Shown here: positions 1 to 8,113 of the stretch, in pieces
Layout: every line of letters begins with the position of its first letter
Position numbering within the stretch: position 1 is the first letter of the stretch
Assembly: GCA_963818445.1 (NCBI GenBank)
Contig: CAWFSG010000024.1
Span: forward strand, 21,483-85,482
From: Prado023 sp963818445
GTDB taxonomy: Bacteria; Actinomycetota; Actinomycetes; S36-B12; CAIYMF01
Reading direction: 5' to 3'
Length of the DNA: 64,000 nt
The notes under the pieces: generated by a model
Told to the model about the DNA's origin: nothing
What the model saw: only the letters and a program-made list of their open reading frames with translations
Database searches by the model: none
Program-made: the position numbers and the translations under genes

Positions 1-1
1 G

Positions 2-430
2 GCGAAGTCGGTGCTCTCGGGGTACTGGCCCGACGCGTCCGGTGGGGTCGACCCGGACGGCTGGTTCCACACCGGTGATGTGGCGATCCTCGATGAGGAC
101 GGGGACTACCGGCTCGTGGACCGCCGGCGGGACCTCATCATCGTCTCCGGGTTCAACGTCTACCCCCGCGAGGTGGAGGCCGTGATGGCCACGCACCCGG
201 CCGTGGCCGAGGTCGCGGTCATCGGTGTCCCGCACCCGTTGACCGGGGAGTCCGTCAAGGCGGTCGTCGTCCTGAAGAAGGGCGTGCCCGAGCCTGACGA
301 CCTGCGCGCCTTCTGCGAGGCCCGCCTCGCCCGGTTCAAGTGCCCGTCGCTCATCGAGTTCGCCACCAGGCTGCCCCGGGCGGCGACCGGCAAGATCACC
401 AAGGGCAAGCTCAAGGACGTCCGCGGGTGA
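2..430 (+). CDS. Acyl-CoA synthetase / AMP-dependent ligase, C-terminal part (5' end outside window)
   Basis: This is the C-terminal end of an adenylate-forming enzyme (ANL superfamily), which activates a carboxylic acid as acyl-AMP and transfers it to CoA. The visible frame is open from base 2. It holds the family core motif GWFHTGD, the hinge region YRLVDRRRDLIIVSGFNVYP, and the C-terminal PRAATGKITKGKL containing the catalytic lysine of the mobile domain. About 140 residues are visible of a usual 500-560, so the N-terminal domain lies upstream of the window. The stop codon overlaps the start of the next gene (GTGA), so the two are probably co-translated. Substrate chain length cannot be told from this part. 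Confidence 0.9.
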   Translation, partial: AKSVLSGYWPDASGGVDPDGWFHTGDVAILDEDGDYRLVDRRRDLIIVSGFNVYPREVEAVMATHPAVAEVAVIGVPHPLTGESVKAVVVLKKGVPEPDDLRAFCEARLARFKCPSLIEFATRLPRAATGKITKGKLKDVRG

Positions 431-669
431 GCTCGCGGGTCCAGCTCGTCGGCAAGCCCGGATGCCACCTGTGCGACCAGGCGCGCCTCGTGATCGCGCG
501 GGTGTGCGCCGAGCTGGAGGTGGCCTGGGATGAGGTGTCGATCCTCGATGACCCGGTGCTGGCCGACCTCTACTGGGAGCAGATCCCGGTGACGCTGGTG
601 GACGACTCGGTGGTGGGGATCTGGCACGTGGACGAGGCCGCGCTGCGCGCCGCGCTGGCGCCTGCCTGA
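427..669 (+). CDS. Glutaredoxin-like (DUF836) thiol protein
   Basis: An 80-residue single-domain protein of the glutaredoxin-like DUF836 family, probably a cytoplasmic thiol-disulfide or redox-buffer protein. The redox motif CHLC (C13 and C16) follows the first beta strand (VQLVGKPG), as expected for a thioredoxin fold, and a cis-proline-like QIPVTLVDD segment follows later. The GTG start at 427 overlaps the upstream TGA. An in-frame ATG exists upstream at 340 but would add residues inside the previous gene and is not used here. No partner reductase is visible nearby. Confidence 0.82.
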   Translation: MSSRVQLVGKPGCHLCDQARLVIARVCAELEVAWDEVSILDDPVLADLYWEQIPVTLVDDSVVGIWHVDEAALRAALAPA

Positions 670-808
670 GCCGTCGTCACGATCCCTCCGGAATCGCGAC
701 GACCTGCCGTCGCAGATCCGGATCAGCTCCACGTCGAGCCGCGCGGAAGTGGACGAACTGGGCCGCGCGCGCACGGAGCGGGGCGCGCGGGTGGGCGGGT
801 GGGCGGGC

Positions 809-814
809 TAACCT
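809..814 (+). promoter_or_regulatory. -10 box (TAACCT) of a probable leaderless transcript
   Basis: TAACCT fits TANNNT and ends 7 nt before the ATG at 822. Transcription would then begin at or next to the start codon. No Shine-Dalgarno sequence precedes the gene. Confidence 0.5.
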
Positions 815-821
815 TTCGATC

Positions 822-1619
<798 letters not shown>

Positions 1620-1715
1620 GGGCGCGTCGTACGGGGCTGACGTCGGGTGTCGGGGTTCCGGGTCACCCCGATGCGGGTGCCGGCGGTGCTCAGGCGCACC
1701 CCTGCCGGCGTTGGC

Positions 1716-2114
1716 TCAGCCCGCGACGATGGGGGCGCCGGCGGATTGGAGGTCCGCGATCCCGCCCTGCAGGTTCACCAGTGAGGTGAACCCGGCCTCG
1801 GCCATCTGGTCAGTGGCCAGCGTGGAGCGTCGTCCCGACCGGCAGTACACCGCGTAGGTGGTGTCCTTGGGCAGGGCGGCGATCTCGGAGCCGAAGTTCG
1901 GGGACTCCACGTCGATGTTGACCGCCCCGTCCACGTGCCCCGTGGCGTACTCGCCCGGTGTGCGCACGTCGACCACGACCGTGCCGGGTTCGGCCGAGGT
2001 CGTCAGGAACTGATCAGCCGACACGTTCTCGACCGAGCCCCCCGACGAGGAGCAGCCCGCCAGCAGGGCCGTGGTACCGAGCAGGATCGCAATGAGTGCA
2101 AGGAGTCGACGCAT
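1716..2114 (-). CDS. Rhodanese-domain lipoprotein
   Basis: A 132-residue exported lipoprotein carrying one rhodanese (sulfurtransferase) domain. Residues 1-20 form a lipoprotein signal ending in the lipobox LLAGC with lipidated Cys21. The rhodanese domain follows (VVVDVRTPGEYATGHVDGAVN) with the active-site loop CRSGRRS, whose Cys91 would carry the persulfide. Single-domain rhodaneses move sulfane sulfur to thiol acceptors; being extracytoplasmic, it may handle external sulfane sulfur or thiosulfate. A longer reading frame starts upstream, but the ATG at 2114 gives the intact signal peptide. A 16-bp G/C-tract palindrome overlaps this start codon and may be a CsoR/CstR-type operator. The gene stands alone, convergent with the nitrilase. 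Confidence 0.88.
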   Translation of the reverse strand: MRRLLALIAILLGTTALLAGCSSSGGSVENVSADQFLTTSAEPGTVVVDVRTPGEYATGHVDGAVNIDVESPNFGSEIAALPKDTTYAVYCRSGRRSTLATDQMAEAGFTSLVNLQGGIADLQSAGAPIVAG

Positions 2115-2128
2115 ACCCCCAAGGGTAT
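2113..2128. promoter_or_regulatory. CsoR/CstR-like palindrome ATACCC-N4-GGGTAT
   Basis: A perfect 6-bp inverted repeat with a 4-bp CCAA spacer overlaps the start codon and the TATACC -10-like region of the rhodanese gene. G/C tracts flanked by TA, of the type TACCCN(2-4)GGGTA, are typical operators of CsoR-family repressors, and the CstR branch controls rhodanese and persulfide genes. No csoR/cstR gene lies in the window. The assignment is an inference. Confidence 0.55.
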
Positions 2129-2230
2129 ACGATCTCCCGCGGCTGGGGAACCTGACCGATTCCCCGTCTGGTCCGCCATCCCGACCGTCCCGGCCGCGGC
2201 CGTCCGGCCCGGCCGCTCCACCCACGTTGC

Positions 2231-2236
2231 TACGCT
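2231..2236 (+). promoter_or_regulatory. -10 box (TACGCT) of a probable leaderless transcript
   Basis: TACGCT fits TANNNT and ends 7 nt before the GTG at 2244 (10 nt before GTG 2247). No Shine-Dalgarno sequence precedes these codons. Confidence 0.45.
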
Positions 2237-2243
2237 GCTCGGC

Positions 2244-2729
2244 GTGGTGATCCGGGCGGCGACGGTGGCGGACTGGCCGGGCATCTGGTCGTTCATGGCC
2301 GGGATCGTGGCGGCCGGTGAGACCTACACCTATCCCCAGGACATGGGTTCCGACGAGGGGCGGGCCGCGTGGATGCTGGCCGAGCCCTGGGTCGTGCTGG
2401 TCGCCGTGGAGGACGGACGGATCCTCGGAACCGCCAAGTACGGCCCGAACTGGCCGGGGCGCGGGTCGCACGTGGCCAACGCGAGCTTCGTCGTCGATCC
2501 CGCCGCGGCGGGGCGCGGGATCGGGCGAGCCCTCGCGCAGCGGGTGCTCGCCGATGCTCGGGCGGCGGGCTATCGCGCGATGCAGTTCAACGCGGTCGTC
2601 GAGACGAACGCCGCAGCGGTGGCCCTCTGGGAGTCGCTGGGATTCAGCATCCTGGCCACGGTCCCCGAGGCGTTCGACCACCCCAGCGCCGGCCCGGTGG
2701 GCCTGCACATCATGCATCGCCCCCTCTGA
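2244..2729 (+). CDS. GNAT family N-acetyltransferase
   Basis: A 161-residue GCN5-related N-acetyltransferase, which transfers an acetyl group from acetyl-CoA to an amine. The fold markers are present in order: an N-terminal IRAATVADWPGIW helix, the central strand VVDPAAAGRGIGRAL with the pyrophosphate-binding Q/RxxGxG/A-type loop (GRGIGRA), and the C-terminal NAAAVALWESLGF. The first 103 codons of the longer frame are GC-rich shadow sequence without domain character, so the GTG at 2244 next to a TACGCT box was taken as start (GTG 2247 is also possible). The acceptor substrate is unknown. Confidence 0.82.
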   Translation: MVIRAATVADWPGIWSFMAGIVAAGETYTYPQDMGSDEGRAAWMLAEPWVVLVAVEDGRILGTAKYGPNWPGRGSHVANASFVVDPAAAGRGIGRALAQRVLADARAAGYRAMQFNAVVETNAAAVALWESLGFSILATVPEAFDHPSAGPVGLHIMHRPL

Positions 2730-2738
2730 CGGCATGCA

Positions 2739-2784
2739 ATCGGGCCCCATCCTCGTGGTGTGCGCCACGCGGATGGGGCCCGAT
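2739..2784. terminator. Bidirectional hairpin between convergent genes
   Basis: A perfect 14-bp inverted repeat (ATCGGGCCCCATCC and its complement) has an internal GC-rich loop. It sits between the stop codons of the GNAT gene and the convergent acyl-CoA dehydrogenase gene. There is no T tract, as is common in actinobacteria. Confidence 0.7.
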
Positions 2785-2837
2785 CGGGTTCGTCCCCCCG
2801 AAGGGTTCCGAGTCCCGGGGGTCGCCCGGGGGGTCTG

Positions 2838-4685
2838 CTAGAAGTCGGCCTCCGGCACGTCCATGAGCTCACCCGTGGTCGCCTCGGCCACGGCGCGCTC
2901 GGAGGCGAGCAGCGGCAGGCGGTTGGCGGCGAACCACTTGGCGGCCGCGACCTTGCCCTCGTAGAACGGCACGTCCTTGGCCGACGCGCCGGCTGCCAGC
3001 GCCTTCTCGGCGACCTCGGCCTGCTTGAGCAGCAGGTAGCCGATGACCAGGTCGCCCATCATCATGAGCAGGCGGGTCGTGTTCAGGCCGACCTTGTAGA
3101 TCTCGGTCGGGTTGGTCTGCGCGGCCATGGCCCAGCCGCCCAGCACGCCGATCACGGCCTGGGTGTCCTCCAGGGCCTTGCCGAGCAGCTCGCGCTCGTG
3201 TGTCAGGGAGCCGCCCTCGTCGCCCTTGACGAACTCGGCCACCTGGCCGCCGAGGTACATGACGGCCTTGAACTGGTCGCGGACCATCTTGCGGAAGAAG
3301 AAGTCCAGGCCCTGGATCGCCGTGGTGCCCTCGTAGAGGGTGTCGATCTTGGCGTCGCGGATGTACTGCTCGATCGGGTAGTCCTGCAGGAAGCCCGACC
3401 CGCCGAAGGTCTGCAGCGAGGTCGCGAGCAGCTCGTAGGAGCGCTCCGAGCCCACGCCCTTGACGATCGGCAGCAGCAGGTCGTTGATCCGGGTGGCCAT
3501 GTCCGCGTCGACTTCGGGCACCCCACCGTTCTCAGCCAGGTGGATCTGGTCCTGGTAGTAGGAGGTCAGGTGGATCAGCGCCCGCATGCCCTCGGCGTAG
3601 GACTTCTGCAGCATCAGGCTGCGACGGACATCCGGGTGCGCGGTGATCGTGACGCGTGGTGCCTTCTTGTCCATCATCTGGGTCAGGTCAGCGCCCTGCA
3701 CCCGGCTCTTGGCGTACTCCAGGGAGTTCAGGTAGCCGGTGGACAGGGTGGCGATTGCCTTCGTGCCGACCATCATGCGCGCGTACTCGATGACCTTGAA
3801 CATCTGGGCGATGCCGTCGTGCACGTCGCCGATGAGCCAGCCCTGCGCGGGGACCCCGTTCTGCCCGAACGTGATCTCGCAGGTCGTGGAGACCTTGAGT
3901 CCCATCTTCTTCTCGACGTTGGTCACGAAGGCGCCGTTGCGCTCGCCCGGGTTGCCCTCGGCGTCGAAGTGGTACTTCGGGACGAAGAACAGGCTCAGGC
4001 CCTTGGTGCCGACGCCGCCGAGGCCCTCGACGTTGGCCGGACGGGCCAGCACGAGGTGGACGATGTTCTCAGCCATGTCGTGCTCACCGGAGGTGATGAA
4101 CCGCTTCACGCCCTCGATGTGCCAGGAGCCGTCCTCCTGCAGGAACGCCTTGGTCGTGCCGGCGCCGACGTCGGAGCCGGCATCGGGCTCGGTGAGCACC
4201 ATGGTCGCGCCCCACTCGCGGTCGACCATGATCTGGGCCCACGCCTTCTGCTCCTCGTTGCCGAGGTGGTCCACGATCGAGGCGAAGCCAGGTCCGGACA
4301 TGTACATGTAGAGGGCGGGGTTCGCGCCGAGGACCATCTCGGCCACCGACCAGCGGACCGACGGCGGGGCACCGGAGCCGCCCATGTGCTCGGGCAGGTC
4401 CAGGCGCCAGAAGCCGGACTCCATCAGCGCGGCGTAGGACTTCTTGAAGGTCTCCGGCATCTCGACCGACATCGACTTGGGGTCGTACTTCGGCGGGTTG
4501 CGATCGGCGTCCACGAAGGACTCGGCCAGGGGGCCCTCGCACAGTGTGCGGACCTCGCGCAGGACCTCCTTGACGGTGCCCGCATCGAGCTCGGCGTACG
4601 GGCCCGAGCCCAGCCGGTCGGCGGCACCGAATACCTCGAAGAGGTTGAACTCGATGTCGCGCAGATTGGCCTTGTAGTGGGACAT
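2838..4685 (-). CDS. fadE5: Acyl-CoA dehydrogenase, FadE5 type
   Basis: A 615-residue FAD-dependent acyl-CoA dehydrogenase catalysing the first step of beta-oxidation. It matches the mycobacterial FadE5 family along its length: N-terminus MSHYKANLRDIEFNLFEV, the flavin/substrate block MVLTEPDAGSDVGA, VKRFITSGEHD, KMGLKVSTTCEITFGQ, and LYEGTTAIQ, where the catalytic Glu of this family lies. The C-terminal extension is characteristic of this long subclass (about 610 residues against about 380 for short ACADs) and ends in PEADF. The ATG at 4685 is preceded by AAGGAG, and the much longer open frame upstream runs antisense through the ClC gene. Two TetR-type palindromes lie just upstream. Confidence 0.9.
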   Translation of the reverse strand: MSHYKANLRDIEFNLFEVFGAADRLGSGPYAELDAGTVKEVLREVRTLCEGPLAESFVDADRNPPKYDPKSMSVEMPETFKKSYAALMESGFWRLDLPEHMGGSGAPPSVRWSVAEMVLGANPALYMYMSGPGFASIVDHLGNEEQKAWAQIMVDREWGATMVLTEPDAGSDVGAGTTKAFLQEDGSWHIEGVKRFITSGEHDMAENIVHLVLARPANVEGLGGVGTKGLSLFFVPKYHFDAEGNPGERNGAFVTNVEKKMGLKVSTTCEITFGQNGVPAQGWLIGDVHDGIAQMFKVIEYARMMVGTKAIATLSTGYLNSLEYAKSRVQGADLTQMMDKKAPRVTITAHPDVRRSLMLQKSYAEGMRALIHLTSYYQDQIHLAENGGVPEVDADMATRINDLLLPIVKGVGSERSYELLATSLQTFGGSGFLQDYPIEQYIRDAKIDTLYEGTTAIQGLDFFFRKMVRDQFKAVMYLGGQVAEFVKGDEGGSLTHERELLGKALEDTQAVIGVLGGWAMAAQTNPTEIYKVGLNTTRLLMMMGDLVIGYLLLKQAEVAEKALAAGASAKDVPFYEGKVAAAKWFAANRLPLLASERAVAEATTGELMDVPEADF

Positions 4686-4738
4686 CCGATCTCCTTCGGT
4701 GTTCGCGGCGGCGGAATCGGGTACAGCCCAACGCAGGC

Positions 4739-4779
4739 GGTTACCCGTCAGTAACCTCATCATGCTACTGGCGGGTAAC
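4739..4779. promoter_or_regulatory. Two tandem TetR-type boxes (GTTAC-N6-GTAAC) upstream of fadE5
   Basis: Box 1 is GGTTAC-N6-GTAACC at 4739-4756, a perfect repeat. Box 2 is GCTAC-N6-GTAAC at 4764-4779, with one mismatch. Together they also form a larger inverted repeat in which TTACCCG-CAGTA arms match at 12 of 13 positions. This is the form expected for cooperative binding of a TetR-family repressor of fatty acid catabolism, 54-94 bp before the fadE5 start. The binding protein is not identified. Confidence 0.6.
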
Positions 4780-4915
4780 AAACGCAAGTTCCCCCGGGGG
4801 TATCCGGACGAATCGCCCGTAGATCCCACGTGGTGGTCGATCCCGGGGATCAGGTCGGGGGCCCCAGCGGCGGGCAGTTCCGCAGGGCCGAGCTGTGGCG
4901 CGCGGCGGGGAGGGG

Positions 4916-6262
4916 TCAGTGGCTGCCGGGTGCCAGCGTGGGCGCGAGCCGCTCCCCGGCCAGGCGGGTGGCCAGGCCCACGATGGTTCCCACGATCGCC
5001 AGGACGGTGGTCGCCCCGCCGGCGGGATAGGTCAGCATCACGCCGAGGAGGAGTGCCGTGAACGGCATCCGCATGCAGGCTGCGGTGCCCGCAGCGATGC
5101 CGACTGCGGCCAGCGCCGATGTCGACGTGCCCCCGACGAGCAGGGTTGCGCCGGTGGCCATGATCACACCGATGGCCACCGCCGGGAAGATGGGACCACC
5201 GCGGAACCCGTTGCCCAGCGACGCGGTGTAGCCCACGAACTTGCCGAGGAGCACGACCAGGGCGGTGCCGACGGAGGTCAGGGCCAGGTAGTCGGGCATG
5301 GCGGACTGCCCGGAGAACAGCACGAGCTCGAGGCCCCCGCCGGTGATGGCATCGACGGCGATCGCGGCCAGGGCCACCACGACGGCCGCCCCGACCATGG
5401 TGACCAACCGGGAGCGGGCCGCCAGCTCGGCCACGCGCTCGGCGCCGAGCCGGGCGGCCATCGCCACGACGGCCACGAGGATGGCCAGCGGGACCGACAC
5501 CGCCAGGTCGGCGAACTGGACCTCGGGGTAGGGCGCCAGACCGGGGACCGCGAGCTGCGACTCCCCGAGCCCCGACCACTGCTCGACCCCCACCTGCAGG
5601 ACGTAGCTGGCCGCCATTCCGGCCAGCGCGGGCATGAGGACCAGCGGAGTGGCCATCCGGGGACCGGCCAGCATGGCGAACTCGAGCATCAGCACGCAGG
5701 TGATCAGCGGGTTGCCGAAGATGGCTCCGATGGCTGCCATCGCGCCGACGATCATCATGACCTGTCGGATCGGCTTGGTCGGGTCGCGGAAGGCCAGGGC
5801 GCCCATGGCGGTGCCGATGGCCATGAGGGGCGCCTCCGGGCCCAGCACGGCGCCGAACGAGAGGCTGCCCAGGGCGGCGATGATCACCGAGAGGATCTCG
5901 CGGGGCCCGATGTCGATCCCGAAGCCGTGCAGCGGGGTGTGACCGCCCTCGCCTGGCAGCTTCTCGGCGAGGAACGTGATCAGGGCTCCCGTGCACAGGA
6001 GGACGACCACGAGCCAGTACGGCGCCTGCTCCTGACCCAGGGCCTCGGGGAGGTCCGTCCACAGGAGGATCTGCAGGTGGTGCTCGACGCCGACGAAGAT
6101 CGTTGCCGCCGCCCCGGCGAGCAGTCCGACCGCGACGGCGATGACGGACAGCACGATGACCTGCCTGGCGATCGGGGAGTCCCCGGGCCGGTCGGCCATG
6201 GGAGCGGCCGTGGCCGGCCCCCCCACCCGTTGGTCCGCCGCCTCATCTGGACTCACGGACAT
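4916..6262 (-). CDS. ClC family chloride channel / transporter
   Basis: A 448-residue polytopic membrane protein of the voltage-gated ClC family, which moves chloride (often in exchange for protons) across the cytoplasmic membrane. The selectivity-filter segments are recognisable in order: GEGGHTPLHG (in place of GSGIP), GAVLGPEAPL (in place of GREGP, retaining the gating glutamate) and GNGFRGGPIFP (the GxFxP region). It has no C-terminal CBS domains, so it is a bare channel core. The ATG at 6262 is preceded by GGAGGGAG with 6 nt spacing (a GTG one codon earlier is possible). It lies downstream of a divergent VanZ-like gene. Confidence 0.85.
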   Translation of the reverse strand: MSVSPDEAADQRVGGPATAAPMADRPGDSPIARQVIVLSVIAVAVGLLAGAAATIFVGVEHHLQILLWTDLPEALGQEQAPYWLVVVLLCTGALITFLAEKLPGEGGHTPLHGFGIDIGPREILSVIIAALGSLSFGAVLGPEAPLMAIGTAMGALAFRDPTKPIRQVMMIVGAMAAIGAIFGNPLITCVLMLEFAMLAGPRMATPLVLMPALAGMAASYVLQVGVEQWSGLGESQLAVPGLAPYPEVQFADLAVSVPLAILVAVVAMAARLGAERVAELAARSRLVTMVGAAVVVALAAIAVDAITGGGLELVLFSGQSAMPDYLALTSVGTALVVLLGKFVGYTASLGNGFRGGPIFPAVAIGVIMATGATLLVGGTSTSALAAVGIAAGTAACMRMPFTALLLGVMLTYPAGGATTVLAIVGTIVGLATRLAGERLAPTLAPGSH

Positions 6263-6327
6263 CACGGTCTCCCTCCTGCGCGCGCAGCCCGCGTCGCGAA
6301 CAACCGTGCGCGACGTTACCCGACCGA

Positions 6328-6333
6328 TAGGCT
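6328..6333 (+). promoter_or_regulatory. -10 box (TAGGCT), leaderless spacing
   Basis: TAGGCT is separated by exactly 6 nt from the ATG at 6340, the -12 to -7 position if transcription starts at the A of ATG. Confidence 0.55.
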
Positions 6334-6339
6334 GCCCCC

Positions 6340-6702
6340 ATGTCTCAGCGGGGGCGCGCCGGCCTCGCGGCGCTGGCCCTGGGGGTGCAGTTCGCGGTGC
6401 TGTACGCGCCTCGGGCCCCGGCGATCGCCACGGGCGGACTGCCGGTCGACAAGCTCGTGCACGTCGCGGTGTTCGCGCTGCCCACGGTCGCCCTGATCGC
6501 GGCTGGCGTGCCGCGCGGATGGGCGATCGGGCTGATGGCCGTCCACGCACCGCTCAGTGAGGTCGTGCAGGGCGCGCTGCTCGCAGACCGCTCAGCCGAG
6601 GGCGCTGATGTCGTCGCCGACATCGCCGGAGTGGCCCTGGGCGCCCTGGTTGCCAGCCGACTGCATCGGCCCGGGGACGTGGTCGTCGATTCGGCCGATT
6701 GA
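6340..6702 (+). CDS. VanZ-like membrane protein
   Basis: A 120-residue protein with about four hydrophobic segments, matching the small VanZ-like family by its VDKLVHVAVFALP motif and the later EVVQGALLADRSAEGADVVADIAGVALG, where the polar E, Q and D residues of the family lie. VanZ relatives contribute to teicoplanin resistance in enterococci, but the family's function is generally unknown. It is probably leaderless. The stop codon lies in an 8-bp hairpin (GTCGATTC and complement, 6685-6708), which may end transcription before the convergent rskA gene. Confidence 0.75.
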   Translation: MSQRGRAGLAALALGVQFAVLYAPRAPAIATGGLPVDKLVHVAVFALPTVALIAAGVPRGWAIGLMAVHAPLSEVVQGALLADRSAEGADVVADIAGVALGALVASRLHRPGDVVVDSAD

Positions 6703-6739
6703 ATCGACCGAGTCGACTACCACAACCGTTGGGCGCCTC

Positions 6740-7537
6740 TCAGGCGTCGATCTCCGCCAGCATCTCCCCGCTCGGGTGCTCCGACCCGCCCGGGGGCTCC
6801 ACTGTGATCATGAACTTGGCGACCCCAGCAGCGCCGCAGTCGAGGACGGCGGCGATGTGCCCGTCGTCGTCGGGGGTGAACGACCCGGCGGAGGTCATCT
6901 GCCCGTCCTCGGCCACTGTCCACACCTGGTAGACCATCCCCTTGGCGGGCATGGGCAGCTCGGAGGCCAGGAACACCGCCTTGTCCATCTCCCCGCTCAT
7001 CACCACCCGGGACGTGGTGCCCATGATGTCCACCGGCAGCACGTGCGCATCGGCCGCGGAGGCGACCGCGACGACGGCCGCCATGTCTGACGTCGGGGCG
7101 CCTGTGGCGCCAGACTCCACCGGCGCCTGAGCCAGCCCGACGCCCACGCCCCCGGCGAAGAGCACGGCTCCGGCGGCCGCGGCAGCCAACCACGGAGCCG
7201 CGCGGCGCCAGGCTGGGATCAGCGTGGGGACGCGTCCCGGTGGCGGGTCGTTCTCAGCAGCGGGTCCTGTGACGCGATGGGTGCCGCGGGGAGTGGCGAC
7301 GTCGGTGTCCGGATGCCCCGTGCCTGCGGTCCGTGCGCCGGAGAGCACTGCCTCCTCCAGCGATGTGGGCGGGTGCACAGGGTGCGCATCGGCCAGGGCA
7401 GCGAGCACCTCGCGGAAGTCCGCAGCCTCATCGCGGCATTCCGCGCACGTGGCGAGGTGCTCCTCGAAGACAGTGCGCTCGCGTGCGTCGAGGGCGTCGG
7501 TGCAGTAGGCGCCGAGCAGGTCGTGGATGTCGTTCAC
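6740..7537 (-). CDS. rskA: Anti-sigma-K factor RskA-type
   Basis: A 265-residue membrane anti-sigma factor. The N-terminal cytoplasmic zinc-finger-like ZAS segment (His27, Cys31, Cys34 in HLATCAEC) holds the ECF sigma factor. One membrane helix lies at about residues 114-136, followed by an extracytoplasmic RskA C-terminal domain (YQVWTVAEDGQMTSAGSFTP, then FMITVEPPGGS). Its start overlaps the stop of sigK by ATGA, so the two are translationally coupled. In mycobacteria, RskA releases SigK after regulated proteolysis of the membrane protein. It is the last gene of a probable trx-ccdA-sigK-rskA operon. Confidence 0.9.
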   Translation of the reverse strand: MNDIHDLLGAYCTDALDARERTVFEEHLATCAECRDEAADFREVLAALADAHPVHPPTSLEEAVLSGARTAGTGHPDTDVATPRGTHRVTGPAAENDPPPGRVPTLIPAWRRAAPWLAAAAAGAVLFAGGVGVGLAQAPVESGATGAPTSDMAAVVAVASAADAHVLPVDIMGTTSRVVMSGEMDKAVFLASELPMPAKGMVYQVWTVAEDGQMTSAGSFTPDDDGHIAAVLDCGAAGVAKFMITVEPPGGSEHPSGEMLAEIDA

Positions 7538-8106
7538 AGGTCGCCCTCCAGCTCAGTGCGCAGCGATCGCAGAGCGTCGCGGATTCGGGTCTTGGCGGTG
7601 CCCAGGGGGATGTCGAGCCGTTCGGCCACCTCGGTGTGCGTCAGCCCACCGAGGAACGCCAGCTCGAGGGATTCGCGCTGCAGCCGGGTGAGGCCCTCCA
7701 TCGCCAGGCGGACCCGGCGGTGCTCGGCACGCAGCTCGACGACCTCGGCCACGGAGTCGTGGTCACGCTCGCGGGTGGAGGTCGACCAGTGGGAGACCCG
7801 GTCACGGTCGCCCTGCTCGCGGCGGACCCGGTCGACGGCCCGGCGATGGGTGAGCATGGTGATCCAGGACCGCACCGACGAGGCCTGCGGATCGAAGCGC
7901 GAGGCCTGCGCCCAGAGGTCGGCGAAGGCCTCCTGAAGGACGTCCTGGGCCAGGTGCTCATCGCGGGTGACCCGCAGGGCCAGGCCGTAGGCGGCCGACG
8001 CATGGGACCGGTACAGCATCCGGAAGGCGTCCTCGTCGCCCGAGGCGACGCGCGCGACCAGCTCGCCGGGAGGGGGGTCGGCCGCGCGCAGGGTCACGAG
8101 GTTCAT
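7534..8106 (-). CDS. sigK: ECF RNA polymerase sigma factor SigK
   Basis: A 190-residue ECF sigma factor. Region 2 is visible as DEDAFRMLYRSHASAAYGLALRV followed in the -10-binding helix by DVLQEAFADLWAQA. Region 4 is LTRLQRESLELAFLGGLTHTEVAERLDIPLGTAKTRIRDALRSLR, with a clear helix-turn-helix. The overlap with rskA identifies the pair as SigK/RskA type. Only 7 bp separate it from the upstream ccdA gene, which suggests that the sigma factor is transcribed together with the thiol-disulfide genes it may control, as mycobacterial SigK controls dipZ. Confidence 0.9.
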   Translation of the reverse strand: MNLVTLRAADPPPGELVARVASGDEDAFRMLYRSHASAAYGLALRVTRDEHLAQDVLQEAFADLWAQASRFDPQASSVRSWITMLTHRRAVDRVRREQGDRDRVSHWSTSTRERDHDSVAEVVELRAEHRRVRLAMEGLTRLQRESLELAFLGGLTHTEVAERLDIPLGTAKTRIRDALRSLRTELEGDL

Positions 8107-8113
8107 CGTCGCA

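Noticed and set aside
2760..4754. A 664-codon open frame on the plus strand across the acyl-CoA dehydrogenase gene
   Set aside because: It is antisense to a clear FadE5 protein and its translation is a Val/Gly/His/Arg-rich GC shadow without any motif.
2838..6062. A 1,074-codon frame suggesting a fused acyl-CoA dehydrogenase
   Set aside because: Only the part up to 4685 has protein character and a ribosome site; the extension is a shadow of the ClC gene in another frame.
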